Part shown: piece after piece, positions 8,587-17,838 of the stretch
Numbering within the stretch: the first letter of the stretch is position 1
How the letters are laid out: every line of letters starts with the position of its first letter
NCBI RefSeq assembly: GCF_004770615.1
Contig: NZ_RQER01000011.1
Span: 310,001 to 374,000, forward strand
Reading direction: 5' to 3'
Length of the DNA: 64,000 nucleotides
DNA from: Leptospira langatensis
GTDB taxonomy: Bacteria; Spirochaetota; Leptospiria; Leptospirales; Leptospiraceae
Made by a program: the position numbers and the translations under genes
The notes under the pieces: model-generated
Told to the model about the DNA's origin: nothing
The model's database searches: none
The model's input: only the letters and a program-made list of their open reading frames with translations

Positions 8587-10974
8587 TCAGAAGCAGTTCG
8601 AATCCGATTCGACGGCGCCGATGGAGATCCCATCTCCTCCGATCGGAGTGAGCGGGTTTGTGATCGTAGTTCTTCCGTTCCCGGAAAAATCGATCCCGAT
8701 ATAAGGGATAGCGGCCAGAGGTAAGCCGATCGTGCTGAGATCTATTCCCCCATAGAGAGAAGAACAGGGAGAATCGGTAGGAGAAGAAGTTCCGCTGGAG
8801 CTAGTGAAGTTCCAGAGCTGATCGATTAGGGTCGTGCTCTTAAATCTAGGATTCGAGTTATAATTGTTGGAGTTTACGAGAGAACCCGTAACGACAATAT
8901 CTGTGCCGGTGAAGTAGTTATTTCCTCTCAGGATCGTACTAAAAGGAGGGGCAGGGGGTTCGGAAAGTAGGATGGCTAGTGTATTTCCTGTGGAACCTGC
9001 AACCGTAGAGAATATTTGATTGTTCAGGATGAGAAAGGAACCGTCTATATCTCCGTTCGCGGCGATACCTACTGCCGGGCCCCACATTCCGGATTGCGAA
9101 TCCGGCACGAATATATCGTTATTGAATATGTAACTAGTTCCTCCGAACGCGTCGTCTATCATGATCCCAGCGGAAATGACGGCTACCGGAGTTGGGTTCA
9201 GGAATTGGTATGCGTTGATCTTATTGTTGGCAATGATCGCCGCAGAGAAGTCTAGATCGATTGCCGCGCTGATGCCGGAATCTGCGATCATCCCGTCTAT
9301 GATATTCCCGGTAATGATGATTGGCTGAGATAGGCCTGAGCCGATCAAAAAGATCCCTTCGGATGAATTCTTTCGAGAAGGGCCTCGGATCGTATTTCCG
9401 GAGATCACAATATTTTCGGAGCCTGCTACTTCGATCCCTCTTCCATTTGAATTCACATCGCTACCTGGTGGTACTGTAAGATCCCCTAAGATCGTATTTT
9501 GCGTTATGCGTATTTGCCCGGAGTTGAATTTGCATCCGTTCAAGAGGATCCCTTCCGAATAACTTGCAGAATTGACCTGTATCGTGAACCCGCTCACTGT
9601 TAAGCTCGTAGAAGCAGGATTTAGTCCTACAGTGGATATGGATACGGCTATACAAAAGTCTGTCGGAACCGCCCCGCATCCGATCCTAGTATCTTGGATC
9701 AACGTTACATGATTGACCGGATCCGGGGCCAAGCTAGAGAAACCGGAAGGAAAACCTCCGACCAGAGAGGTGGTATTTCCTAAGAAAATTTGGGACACAA
9801 CTGGATACGTACCTTCCGCAACGAATACGGAACAAGGAAGTCCCGAGGCGTCGCATTCCGTGATCCCTTGCGGTATGCTCCTACAAGGAGGATCTCCTAA
9901 TACTCCACAGCCCGGAGTATCTCCTGCGCTCGGATCATTTACATCTACGAAACGGATATTAGATGCCACCGTGAGATTTAAGAGGATCGGATTTCCGTTC
10001 GAGATAGGAAGTCCTCCTCCGGTGCAACCGCTCAGTTGGACGAAACCTTCTCCGGAAGGGCCCCAAAAATCAGGGCCGTTCGGAACGAGAACGATCGTAT
10101 TATTGTTTGTCCCGGAAGGATAAGTAATGCTAGGAGGACTCGCCGTCGCAGCTGCATTATTTTTTCCTGATATAGTTATGAAGTCGAAGCTACAGCTACC
10201 GGGATCGATCCCATGATAGGAGAGTTGTATCGAGACTTTGCTTGAAGGAGCTAGGATCCCGGTCGAGGGAATATATTTTAAAGGAGAAATACAATCCAGA
10301 GTAAGCGTCAAGGGGCCGCCGGAAATATTCCCGCTTCCTGAGGTAACCGGAATAAAAGAACAGGTATGTCCTTTGGGAACGGAAATGAGACTAACAGAAT
10401 AACTTGCACCGTCACCTACTTGTGTGGCGAATTTCTTTGTCCCATCCGCATTAAAGGAAATCCGATCTCCCATATTCTGTAGGATCAATGGATCCGTTGC
10501 GGCTACTGTCGGATCTAATCCGATTACGTTTACGGAAAGATCGTAAAAGACCACTCCGCAGGTAATGAAGATGGTCGTCTGAGGAAGAAGGATAGGTCCG
10601 TTCGGATTACTGATCTTACAGGTGAGATTGACGCTTGCCCCAACCGGTCCAGACAAGGTGACCGAATAAGCCGACTTATACTTTACCAGAGTAGGAAATT
10701 TTTGGGCTCCATTGGAGGTGAACGTCAAGGTTTCTCCCAGGCCGTTGGTTACGGTCAAGGTCCCGGAACTTAGACCGGAAACTTGTGCGAATACTGGGAC
10801 CGGGGTGTCTATCGCATCCAAGCTAGTCTTGAAATTGAAGAAGTCCAGTAGCCCTCCTCCAGGAGGAGGCTTATAGCAAGAGCAACTAAAAAAGGATAAG
10901 AAGAGTAGAAGAAGAAATCTCAATCTATAGACTAATGCTTGTTTGGTGATAAACGATTTGATTCGCAAATACAT
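8587..10974 (-). CDS. Large lipoprotein with right-handed beta-helix domain
   Basis: 795 residues. Signal with poly-Leu core and lipobox FLSFFSCSC (Cys31 or Cys33). Residues about 45-330 contain repeated immunoglobulin-like modules with the pattern (V/I)SGL..(T/S)..L.N.G..L.F...G..KF, common in secreted spirochaete proteins. From about residue 350 (VDVNDPSAGDTPGCG, then CRSIPQGI) begins a DUF1565/NosD-like pattern, followed by parallel beta-helix repeats rich in NNxI.G and I.GNTI motifs up to about residue 740. It is probably an outer-surface protein; no enzyme motif is obvious. Confidence 0.8.
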   Translation of the reverse strand: MYLRIKSFITKQALVYRLRFLLLLFLSFFSCSCYKPPPGGGLLDFFNFKTSLDAIDTPVPVFAQVSGLSSGTLTVTNGLGETLTFTSNGAQKFPTLVKYKSAYSVTLSGPVGASVNLTCKISNPNGPILLPQTTIFITCGVVFYDLSVNVIGLDPTVAATDPLILQNMGDRISFNADGTKKFATQVGDGASYSVSLISVPKGHTCSFIPVTSGSGNISGGPLTLTLDCISPLKYIPSTGILAPSSKVSIQLSYHGIDPGSCSFDFITISGKNNAAATASPPSITYPSGTNNNTIVLVPNGPDFWGPSGEGFVQLSGCTGGGLPISNGNPILLNLTVASNIRFVDVNDPSAGDTPGCGVLGDPPCRSIPQGITECDASGLPCSVFVAEGTYPVVSQIFLGNTTSLVGGFPSGFSSLAPDPVNHVTLIQDTRIGCGAVPTDFCIAVSISTVGLNPASTSLTVSGFTIQVNSASYSEGILLNGCKFNSGQIRITQNTILGDLTVPPGSDVNSNGRGIEVAGSENIVISGNTIRGPSRKNSSEGIFLIGSGLSQPIIITGNIIDGMIADSGISAAIDLDFSAAIIANNKINAYQFLNPTPVAVISAGIMIDDAFGGTSYIFNNDIFVPDSQSGMWGPAVGIAANGDIDGSFLILNNQIFSTVAGSTGNTLAILLSEPPAPPFSTILRGNNYFTGTDIVVTGSLVNSNNYNSNPRFKSTTLIDQLWNFTSSSGTSSPTDSPCSSLYGGIDLSTIGLPLAAIPYIGIDFSGNGRTTITNPLTPIGGDGISIGAVESDSNCF

Positions 10975-11024
10975 CTTCTTAGATCTTCTATAGTTCGATT
11001 AGATAGCGGATATTCTCTTGTCCG

Positions 11025-12677
11025 TTATTGGGTTACCGTTTGGATCGGAAAGTCAGGACCGTTTCCGGGAGAAGCCGACATGAATTTCAGGAATGTATCT
11101 GTGCTTCCGTCTATCCCAGGATCAAAGAGATAAAGTCCGTCTGATACGGCTCCTGCGCTCGTATAGCAACGGGACTTTCTACAAGCTGTAGAAGCTCCCA
11201 TGGTAAAATTCGCGGGTAAGATCGGACCAGAGTAATTAATATGTGAAGTGGCCGCTCCTGTGCTCGGACTAATGGGAGCATGATACACATTGTAGTTATT
11301 GATAGAAGAAGTCGCACAACGTAAGTCGTAACCGACTAGGATCTTATTTCCGAAGTTCGTAGCGGAGGGAACATATAGCTGGTACCCCGTATTCGGATTG
11401 CAACCTCCGGGAATCGTATCCTTGATGATCTGGGTTCCGCTGGACCCGGAATTTCTCCATTCCATCAAGCTTGCGTCTACCGTTTTATCTAGAGAATCCA
11501 CATTGCTACGATTATAGAAGAGCCAGGTATCCGTAGCAGTCCTAAGGAAATTCGGATAAGCCGCTCCAGTCGTTCCCACCGGAAAGATCGCCCCAGTGGA
11601 ACCTGTCCCACTGAATAAACTGAGTTTCGTAACGATGCTTGGAGTTCCGTTCGTGAAACTATACAGATCTACGTAGTTATTTGGAGCATCGTCCGTATTA
11701 TTATCATGATCTTCGAATGCGGTCAGATACTTACTTCCGTCCCAAACTATATCTGCGTATCCGAACAAGGTCCCGACGCTTCCGATCACCTGTGTTATTA
11801 CAATAGGAGATCCTATAAGGGTACCATCCGGTTGGACTCGGATGTATTTTACGGAATTCATCGCAGTAGAAACGCTTCCATTATCGGAAAACACCACCGC
11901 ATATTCGTTGAGAGTAGAATTGTATGTTACAGCAACCGATTTGATAATGGTTCCGCTCGCGATCGGGAATTCGGCGGTTAGAGGAGTGAATTCCATATCG
12001 AATAACCTTCCTTTTACTGCGGAAGTGCCAGGAGAACCATTCCAGACCACAAAATAGTTCGTACCATTCCAAACCATATCGATGGCTGGGACCGAGGCAG
12101 ATTGAGAGAGAAAGATAGAAGATCCCACCTGGGTCTGGGTGATTTGATTGATCTGGAACAATCTCGCAACCGGGATGCTGCCTGCAAACCAAGTGGCCGC
12201 AATAGCAAGATTCCTCTCACAATCTATTTTAGGGGAGGCGCTCGTGCCGATCGTTCCAGTGCCTCCTGTTAAAGAGCAGTTCTGTCCGCCAGTGTAAGTA
12301 CCTAGACTGACTGTGTATCCGGAAGCAGGATTTAAGGCTGTCCCAAATGTATAAGAACCATCGGCGGTGATCTGCAGACTTTGGTCGCTCACGACTCCTG
12401 TGCTGTCTGTAAGAGTAAGATTCATCGGCTTTCCCGCCAAATTTTGGTACCCGCTCACGCTAACTTTCACAAAGGGAGAAGTTGTGCCTCCAAACAAACC
12501 ACTGCTCCCGTCGGACAAGAGTGCACCGATCACAGAAGAGCTCGCGTCTATATTCAAGGCCTGGGCGTTATTACAATCCATCAAGGAATATATGGGAAAA
12601 AGGAGACAAATGGTCTTCGCGCCGACAAATCGAGCTATTTTAGAAAGATAGAATGTATTTCCGTCCGAGTATTTCAT
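11025..12677 (-). CDS. Putative lipoprotein, paralogue of the next gene (copy A)
   Basis: 550 residues from the ATG at 12677, chosen for an AAGGA site 7 nt upstream; an upstream start at 12776 would add 33 residues before the signal peptide. Lipobox YSLMDC with Cys35. The mature N-terminus NAQALNIDASSSVIGALLSD is shared with the protein at 12848. Then an Ig-like module (VSVSGYQNLAGKPMNLTLTD) is followed by a long domain with repeated patterns such as MVWNGTNYFVVWNG and IVWDGSKYLTAFEDH, suggesting a beta-propeller. Function unknown; about half of recognisable positions match the neighbour by eye. Confidence 0.8.
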   Translation of the reverse strand: MKYSDGNTFYLSKIARFVGAKTICLLFPIYSLMDCNNAQALNIDASSSVIGALLSDGSSGLFGGTTSPFVKVSVSGYQNLAGKPMNLTLTDSTGVVSDQSLQITADGSYTFGTALNPASGYTVSLGTYTGGQNCSLTGGTGTIGTSASPKIDCERNLAIAATWFAGSIPVARLFQINQITQTQVGSSIFLSQSASVPAIDMVWNGTNYFVVWNGSPGTSAVKGRLFDMEFTPLTAEFPIASGTIIKSVAVTYNSTLNEYAVVFSDNGSVSTAMNSVKYIRVQPDGTLIGSPIVITQVIGSVGTLFGYADIVWDGSKYLTAFEDHDNNTDDAPNNYVDLYSFTNGTPSIVTKLSLFSGTGSTGAIFPVGTTGAAYPNFLRTATDTWLFYNRSNVDSLDKTVDASLMEWRNSGSSGTQIIKDTIPGGCNPNTGYQLYVPSATNFGNKILVGYDLRCATSSINNYNVYHAPISPSTGAATSHINYSGPILPANFTMGASTACRKSRCYTSAGAVSDGLYLFDPGIDGSTDTFLKFMSASPGNGPDFPIQTVTQ

Positions 12678-12847
12678 CCGAGAATCCTTCGCGAGAGATT
12701 TGTACAGCGTTACATCTGATACCAAATAAACAAACGAGTTCCGATTGTTTGAGCTATTAATAGGGGAAACTAACAAATAGCCGACGTATCGGAAATGAAC
12801 GTTACAAAATCAGGAACCAAATAGTTCGGAGTTGCAACTAACGTTTG

Positions 12848-14473
12848 TTACTGAATTACCGTTAAAAATCCCTGGTCCGAAGCGGCGATCGGAAAAAAAT
12901 TATTTGGAGTCCCATCTAAATTCGGGTCCAGAAGATAGAAATTATTAATGAATGTCCCGGTGCTCGTATAGCATTTGTCCTTTCTGCAGGTCATGGAAGA
13001 GCCATAGGAACGGTTATGCCCAGTGGACACTGTGTACAATTGAGGGGTGCCTGGGACTCCGTTGCTCGGATTGATCGCCAGATGGAATATATTATCGAAT
13101 AAGAACGGGCTCGAGATTGCTTCTTCACAGTGAAGTTCGTAATTCAAAAGGATCTCCCCGCCTAGATCCACTGCATGGGGAACGTAAAATTCCAGACCGT
13201 TTGCCGGATCGGTTTGTGGAGGACAACTGAAAGGGTTTAGGTCCTCTTTTATCTTTGTAGGGGATCCGGAAAAGTTTTTCCATTCAAAGAGACTGGAATC
13301 AGTTACTGTTAGCTCGTCGCTGGAATTTGTTCGGTTAAAGAATAGCCAAGTGTCGGTTGTCGTCCGCAGAAGATTTGGAAAGGCAACGCCGATTACCCCG
13401 TTAAACGCTTGATTCGTTGGTGTGACCATGCCGATACCAATGCTTAGAGCAATTCGATTCATCAGAGAGGCTGTTCCGTTTGTAAAACTAAAAACCGCTA
13501 AATTATTGCTTAAATCCAAATTGTTGTGTTCTTCGAAAGCTACAATATACTTGCTTCCATCCCAAATCACATCAACATTCCCGAAATTAAGACCGGCTCC
13601 CAATGATTCCACGTTATTGGAATTCAAAACAATCCCCACAGAATTTAACCTAACATATTTTACCGCAGGAGTAGTATCAGATAGGACGATTGCGAATTCA
13701 TCCGAATTAGAATTATATTCGGCTGCCAGCGATCTGATCGTAGTTCCTCCACCGGCATAAATGGGGAAGTTCGAACCGATCGGATTTAACGCGATATCGA
13801 AAAATTGACCGGATACCGAGTCGCCAGCCGTGGTCCATACTAAAAGATACTTATTTCCGTTCCAGATCAGATCGAGTTGGATATAAGTTGCTGACGAAGA
13901 AATAGGAACGGAGGTCCCGATCGTAAAAGGACTAGTCTTGTGATTGATCGGATAGAGGACGATCGGTGGACCGGAAGGGCCGCAGCAAGTAACAGCGGCC
14001 GCGACGACTAGAGTCCTTTCGCAATCGATCTTTGCAGGAGAAGAAGAGCCCGCAGTTCCGGTGTCACCTGTTAGAATGCATGCCTGGCCTTTGGTATAAT
14101 CGTTCAGGGTAATCGAATACGGATTTCCCGGATCCAAAGATGTTGAAAAGGAGAATGTACCGTTATCCGAAATCTCTAGGTCCTGGGTCAGAGTGGTGCT
14201 CGTATCGGTAAGGGTCAGGCTCATAGGACTGCTATCCAGATTTTGATACCCGGCCACAGTTACCTTGACTGAAGATTTAGAAGGACCTGAGAATAAGCCT
14301 AGACTTCCATCCGAGAGTAAGGCGCCGATCACAGAAGAGCTCGCATCGATGCTGATCGGCTTTGCAGAATTGCATTCTAATAGGAAGATAGAAACTATAC
14401 TTATATAGATATAGGTCCGGAGGGAAGATCTCTTTTCCAGTGAAGAAAGTTTGTCGGACAAAACGAGTTTCAT
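12848..14473 (-). CDS. Putative lipoprotein, paralogue of the previous gene (copy B)
   Basis: 541 residues; AGGAG lies 7 nt upstream of the ATG at 14473. Lipobox IFLLEC with Cys34, then SAKPISIDASSSVIGALLSD, an Ig-like module (VTVAGYQNLDSSPMSLTLTD), and a long domain with LIWNGNKYLLVWTT and VIWDGSKYIVAFEEHNN, matching copy A in order and spacing. The C-terminal region of both has GSSMTCRKDKCYTSTG-type and LLDPNLDG-type segments. The pair is a tandem duplication that has since diverged. Function unknown. Confidence 0.82.
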   Translation of the reverse strand: MKLVLSDKLSSLEKRSSLRTYIYISIVSIFLLECNSAKPISIDASSSVIGALLSDGSLGLFSGPSKSSVKVTVAGYQNLDSSPMSLTLTDTSTTLTQDLEISDNGTFSFSTSLDPGNPYSITLNDYTKGQACILTGDTGTAGSSSPAKIDCERTLVVAAAVTCCGPSGPPIVLYPINHKTSPFTIGTSVPISSSATYIQLDLIWNGNKYLLVWTTAGDSVSGQFFDIALNPIGSNFPIYAGGGTTIRSLAAEYNSNSDEFAIVLSDTTPAVKYVRLNSVGIVLNSNNVESLGAGLNFGNVDVIWDGSKYIVAFEEHNNLDLSNNLAVFSFTNGTASLMNRIALSIGIGMVTPTNQAFNGVIGVAFPNLLRTTTDTWLFFNRTNSSDELTVTDSSLFEWKNFSGSPTKIKEDLNPFSCPPQTDPANGLEFYVPHAVDLGGEILLNYELHCEEAISSPFLFDNIFHLAINPSNGVPGTPQLYTVSTGHNRSYGSSMTCRKDKCYTSTGTFINNFYLLDPNLDGTPNNFFPIAASDQGFLTVIQ

Positions 14474-14752
14474 AGCAAGACTCCTATCAGCTAACTACTG
14501 TTTGTTGCTGAAGTAATGCGCTCTTTGCATTCTTTCCTGTTGGACAAGGACGCAGGCAAATCATTCTCTAAAACCAAAAAGTCAAAACGGCAGAATTTGC
14601 TCGGAAAAGGGTTCGGATTAGGGGGCTTGGCAACGGACGCTAAACGGATCGGAACAAACGGAAGGCCAATAAAAGATTTGCAATTTAATATAAGAAAAGC
14701 AATCTACTCGGTCCAGCTAACAAATACAAGTTTTGCAAGGATGAATCGTGCA

Positions 14753-15457
14753 ATGAAAAAGATACTCCAGTGCCTTCTTGTGCTGAATTTCGCCCTATTT
14801 ATTTCTATGGGTTGCGATAAAGGCAAATCGGATAGGAAGAAGGGAATTATTACCTTCGTTTCCGGAAATGTAACAATTGAAAGAGGAGACCAAAAGATCA
14901 AAGTGGCTCCACTCCAAGAGTTGCAGAACGGAGATGTAGTCGAGACCGAAGACAGATCCACTGCGGTCATTACCTTTGGAGAAAATTCTACATTGGTAGA
15001 AGTTCAGTCCAATTCCAAATTCCGTTTCACCGAAAAGGAAAACGAAAAATTATTCATCCAAGAGAAGGGGAGCACTTGGCTGACTACAAAGAAACTCCTA
15101 AAAGGAGAAGGCGTTTCCTTACATACGCCAACAGTTACTGCCGGAGTAAGAGGAACTTCCTTTTATACCGGAATGGTTGAGGATATGACCATGATCTGTC
15201 ATTGCGAGGGTCATGTGGAATCCGAAAATAATGCAAGCCACTCCAAGAAGACAAACGATTCCGATTACCTTGCAGTCACTAGGGGATCTAAAACGATCTA
15301 TTTAACTCCTGCGGATCTACGCAAAGAAAATGTTCCTTATGGACATGATCATAGCGAGTTAGCGGATTCTCCTCTGGGGCACAAGAATGAAATGAGTCTG
15401 AAAGACTTCCAAGCCGTGATCGCTCTCGCAAAGAAGCGATTGGACGCAGCTCCTTAA
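14753..15457 (+). CDS. FecR-domain lipoprotein
   Basis: 234 residues from the ATG at 14753 (MKKILQ), chosen because it begins directly with the signal peptide; AAGGA lies 11 nt upstream. The frame is open 237 bp further upstream, but that part has no coding character. Lipobox FISMGC (Cys21). A FecR-type beta-sandwich covers about residues 30-160: FVSGNVTIERG, then LQNGDVVETEDRSTAVITFG, and HTPTVTAGVRGTSFY. Here FecR is a free lipoprotein with no adjacent sigma factor or TonB receptor, so it is not a classic iron-signalling anti-sigma; a periplasmic scaffold or ligand-binding role is more likely. Terminator at 15532-15561. Confidence 0.85.
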   Translation: MKKILQCLLVLNFALFISMGCDKGKSDRKKGIITFVSGNVTIERGDQKIKVAPLQELQNGDVVETEDRSTAVITFGENSTLVEVQSNSKFRFTEKENEKLFIQEKGSTWLTTKKLLKGEGVSLHTPTVTAGVRGTSFYTGMVEDMTMICHCEGHVESENNASHSKKTNDSDYLAVTRGSKTIYLTPADLRKENVPYGHDHSELADSPLGHKNEMSLKDFQAVIALAKKRLDAAP

Positions 15458-15531
15458 GCTTCCGACAACATTCAAGAAAATGGAAAGCCGAGATCTAAGG
15501 GTCTCCTTACTCCAGATCGATTCAAATATAG

Positions 15532-15561
15532 AAAAGCCGAGGTCCAAGGATCTCGGCTTTT
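15532..15561. terminator. Bidirectional rho-independent terminator
   Basis: AAAAGCCGAG and CTCGGCTTTT form a perfect 10-bp stem with a 10-nt loop, A-rich on one side and T-rich on the other, between the convergent FecR and Vps62/ricin genes. A partial copy of its left arm (AAAGCCGAGATCTAAGG) lies about 50 bp upstream. Confidence 0.85.
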
Positions 15562-15656
15562 AATTATCTTTTGAAAAATGAAAAGAATGCTACAAAGGCA
15601 AAAATCCTCCGTAGCATTCCGATCCGGCACCTTCTTTAAAGGCGCGAATCAATCTC

Positions 15657-17492
15657 TTAACGAGTGAATTTAAACTTCTCGTTATCTGTCCAAGCGCAAG
15701 GCCATTGGATGAGAAGACCTCCGTCTCCCATTGCGGCTCCTGCAATGTCCAGACATTGACTGCTATGCTTCGCCTGGATGGAGAAGAATCCGTCGCTATA
15801 AGGAAGCAGTTGGAACCTTTGGTTCGTATTTCCACTGCAAGAATATTGGACCACATTGGTCCCTGCAGAAGTAGAGGCTCCCTTCACGTCCATACACTTA
15901 CCGCTATGCTTAGCGATGATCTTGTAATAGCCGTCTCCTGTGGATTCTAAGGACCATTTCTCATTGTCCACGTTCCAGTTCGAATACTGATCTATGTTCA
16001 CGCTGTCGCTTGTGCTTGCTCCAGGAACATCCAATACTCTTCCGCTATGCTTTGCAGTGATGGCAGAATACTCCGAGCCTGTAGGATCGTTTTGGAACGG
16101 AATATCCGCGTCCAAAGAGGACCAACCGCATCCGTCTTTTCCGCAACCTCCCATGGAACGAAGATCTCCTGTTTGCTCGATTGGATGTCCGATCCCGTCG
16201 AAGCAACTATCCCCAGTACAATTCATCCAATCCGGGAAATCGCTTCCTCTGGAAAGAAGTTGGAGATTATTCCAAGTGTCCATATGATAATCCGCGCTTC
16301 CCGGATTCCTATAATCGTCGAAATAGAGACAGCCTCCGGATCCTCCCGAGTTATGAAAGGTCCCATGTGCATTCTTACCCGCATAACCCACTGGGTGAGT
16401 TCCACCTACGACTTCATAGTTCCCTGGTTCTCTTGTATACCAACCACCATGTTGGAAGTAAGCCACTCTTTGCAGTTGTCCATTTACGATCAGCACGACC
16501 ATGGATTCCCAATCTGCTGGGTGATTCCCGAAACTTAAGAAGCATGTACTTTGATAGGAATAAAAGAACCAATAACGGATCGCAACTGCATTCGTCCCGA
16601 CCTGGCTTGCCATATAGTAGATAGGAACTTGGTTATTGGAGATGGTGGAATAATCCTTATTACAAAGAGATTGAGGAGTCGCTCCTGCTGCTCTTTGCGC
16701 ATAATAATATCCTGCGTCGCTAGGAAAACATTTGCTCGAGTCTCCGGATCCGGTAGTCGTCTCCTGATCGAATCTCAGACGAGGTGCATATTGATGAGCC
16801 AATGCATCCATATCGAAGGTTGGTCCGCCATTATCTGCTTGGCAGAGATACAATGACATATTATCGCAATAACGGCCGTTGCAACTCGCACCCGCAACGT
16901 ACATGGATTGAGGAGCCACGAATTTTCCGCCTCCCTCTTCCGAAACACCGGCAGTCCAATAGCAGCCAGTGCGAACTCCGCTATTATTCAATTGAGAACA
17001 ACGTAAGGAAACGTTATCGCAATAACTTCCACTGCACTGTATTCCTGTTACAAAACCGTTATTATCACAGATACGATAATTGGTACCTTCTTCTGAAAAA
17101 TAATCCGTCCACCAACTGTTGGTTTGCGTATAAGAAGTTTCCGTTGCGAGTAGATTCACATCATCGCAGTAACGACCATTGCATCGTAAGCCCTGAGTTA
17201 GAAAAGGACTGTCCATTTGAATAGGCGCAGAACCGTCCGTCGTCCATTGCAGCCAATGCGGAGGATAGATCTCCGTATGGAAATAACTGCTAGCCGCATG
17301 AACCACGGAAGAAGTCTTATTCCCCAGCAAACCTTGTAAACCGCTCCCATTTCCGAGCGAAGACAGAGCTCCTGTCAACGCAGCGAATTCCGAACCACTT
17401 CCCGGATTCTTGTCGCTACATGCCATTTGCACACTTGCGAGAATCCCGGCGACTGCCAGCACACTTAGGCGCTGAACGAATTTTCTCTTCAT
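15657..17492 (-). CDS. Vps62-like lipoprotein with N-terminal CxGxYCD repeats and C-terminal ricin-type lectin domain
   Basis: 611 residues from the ATG at 17492 (GAGGG just upstream). Lipobox SVQMAC, Cys25. Three parts: (1) residues about 75-235, three copies of a Cys-rich repeat with motifs CNGRYCDDVNL, CSGSYCDNVSL and CNGRYCDNMSL, each followed by a W and an SEEG or similar segment; (2) residues about 240-460, a Vps62-like domain (YAPRLRFDQ, then WFFYSYQ, NHPADWESMVV, FQHGGWY, AKNAHGTFHN-like HGT motif); (3) residues about 475-610, a ricin B lectin beta-trefoil with three subdomains (AKHSGRVLDVPGA, AKHSGKCMDVKGA, AKHSSQCLDIAGA). The lectin suggests glycan binding at the cell surface. Any toxic or hydrolytic activity is speculation. 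Confidence 0.85.
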   Translation of the reverse strand: MKRKFVQRLSVLAVAGILASVQMACSDKNPGSGSEFAALTGALSSLGNGSGLQGLLGNKTSSVVHAASSYFHTEIYPPHWLQWTTDGSAPIQMDSPFLTQGLRCNGRYCDDVNLLATETSYTQTNSWWTDYFSEEGTNYRICDNNGFVTGIQCSGSYCDNVSLRCSQLNNSGVRTGCYWTAGVSEEGGGKFVAPQSMYVAGASCNGRYCDNMSLYLCQADNGGPTFDMDALAHQYAPRLRFDQETTTGSGDSSKCFPSDAGYYYAQRAAGATPQSLCNKDYSTISNNQVPIYYMASQVGTNAVAIRYWFFYSYQSTCFLSFGNHPADWESMVVLIVNGQLQRVAYFQHGGWYTREPGNYEVVGGTHPVGYAGKNAHGTFHNSGGSGGCLYFDDYRNPGSADYHMDTWNNLQLLSRGSDFPDWMNCTGDSCFDGIGHPIEQTGDLRSMGGCGKDGCGWSSLDADIPFQNDPTGSEYSAITAKHSGRVLDVPGASTSDSVNIDQYSNWNVDNEKWSLESTGDGYYKIIAKHSGKCMDVKGASTSAGTNVVQYSCSGNTNQRFQLLPYSDGFFSIQAKHSSQCLDIAGAAMGDGGLLIQWPCAWTDNEKFKFTR

Positions 17493-17838
17493 CTTAACCC
17501 TCTTAGATATTTTTTTGAGGCAGTTAGTATTTAAAGGATAGGGGTATAAAAGCTTCTTAATTCTCACTTATTTCCGGGACCTTTCTCCTCAGATCCTGAA
17601 AAAAAGTGCTTAGAAAGCTGTTAAATAGGGGGAAAAGAAGAGAATCTAGGCGGGAATCTACAAGTTAGAATACTAAGCATAACAATTTAAGAAAGATTGA
17701 CGCAAATTTACCAAAAATCGTCCTACTTTTGAGAATTTTACTGTCCTCTAAATCCTTCCAGATGGTTAAAGACTATTAGAAAGATAGAGCGCATATAAAC
17801 TATTTTTGAACAATATTACGGATGGGATAAGAGTTCCA
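17493..17838. other. Divergent intergenic region, about 346 bp
   Basis: AT-rich spacer between the divergent Vps62/ricin gene and the choice-of-anchor-D gene, so both promoters should lie here. I see no strong palindrome, riboswitch-like sequence or small gene. A TTGACG hexamer near 17697 lacks a matching -10 element. Confidence 0.5.

Noticed and set aside
14516..14752. N-terminal extension of the FecR lipoprotein
   Set aside because: The signal peptide starts at 14753; the upstream part is basic, low-complexity and lacks a ribosome-binding site.
16047..16538. 163-codon plus-strand frame inside the Vps62/ricin gene
   Set aside because: It is a shadow of the real gene on the other strand, whose domains are clear.
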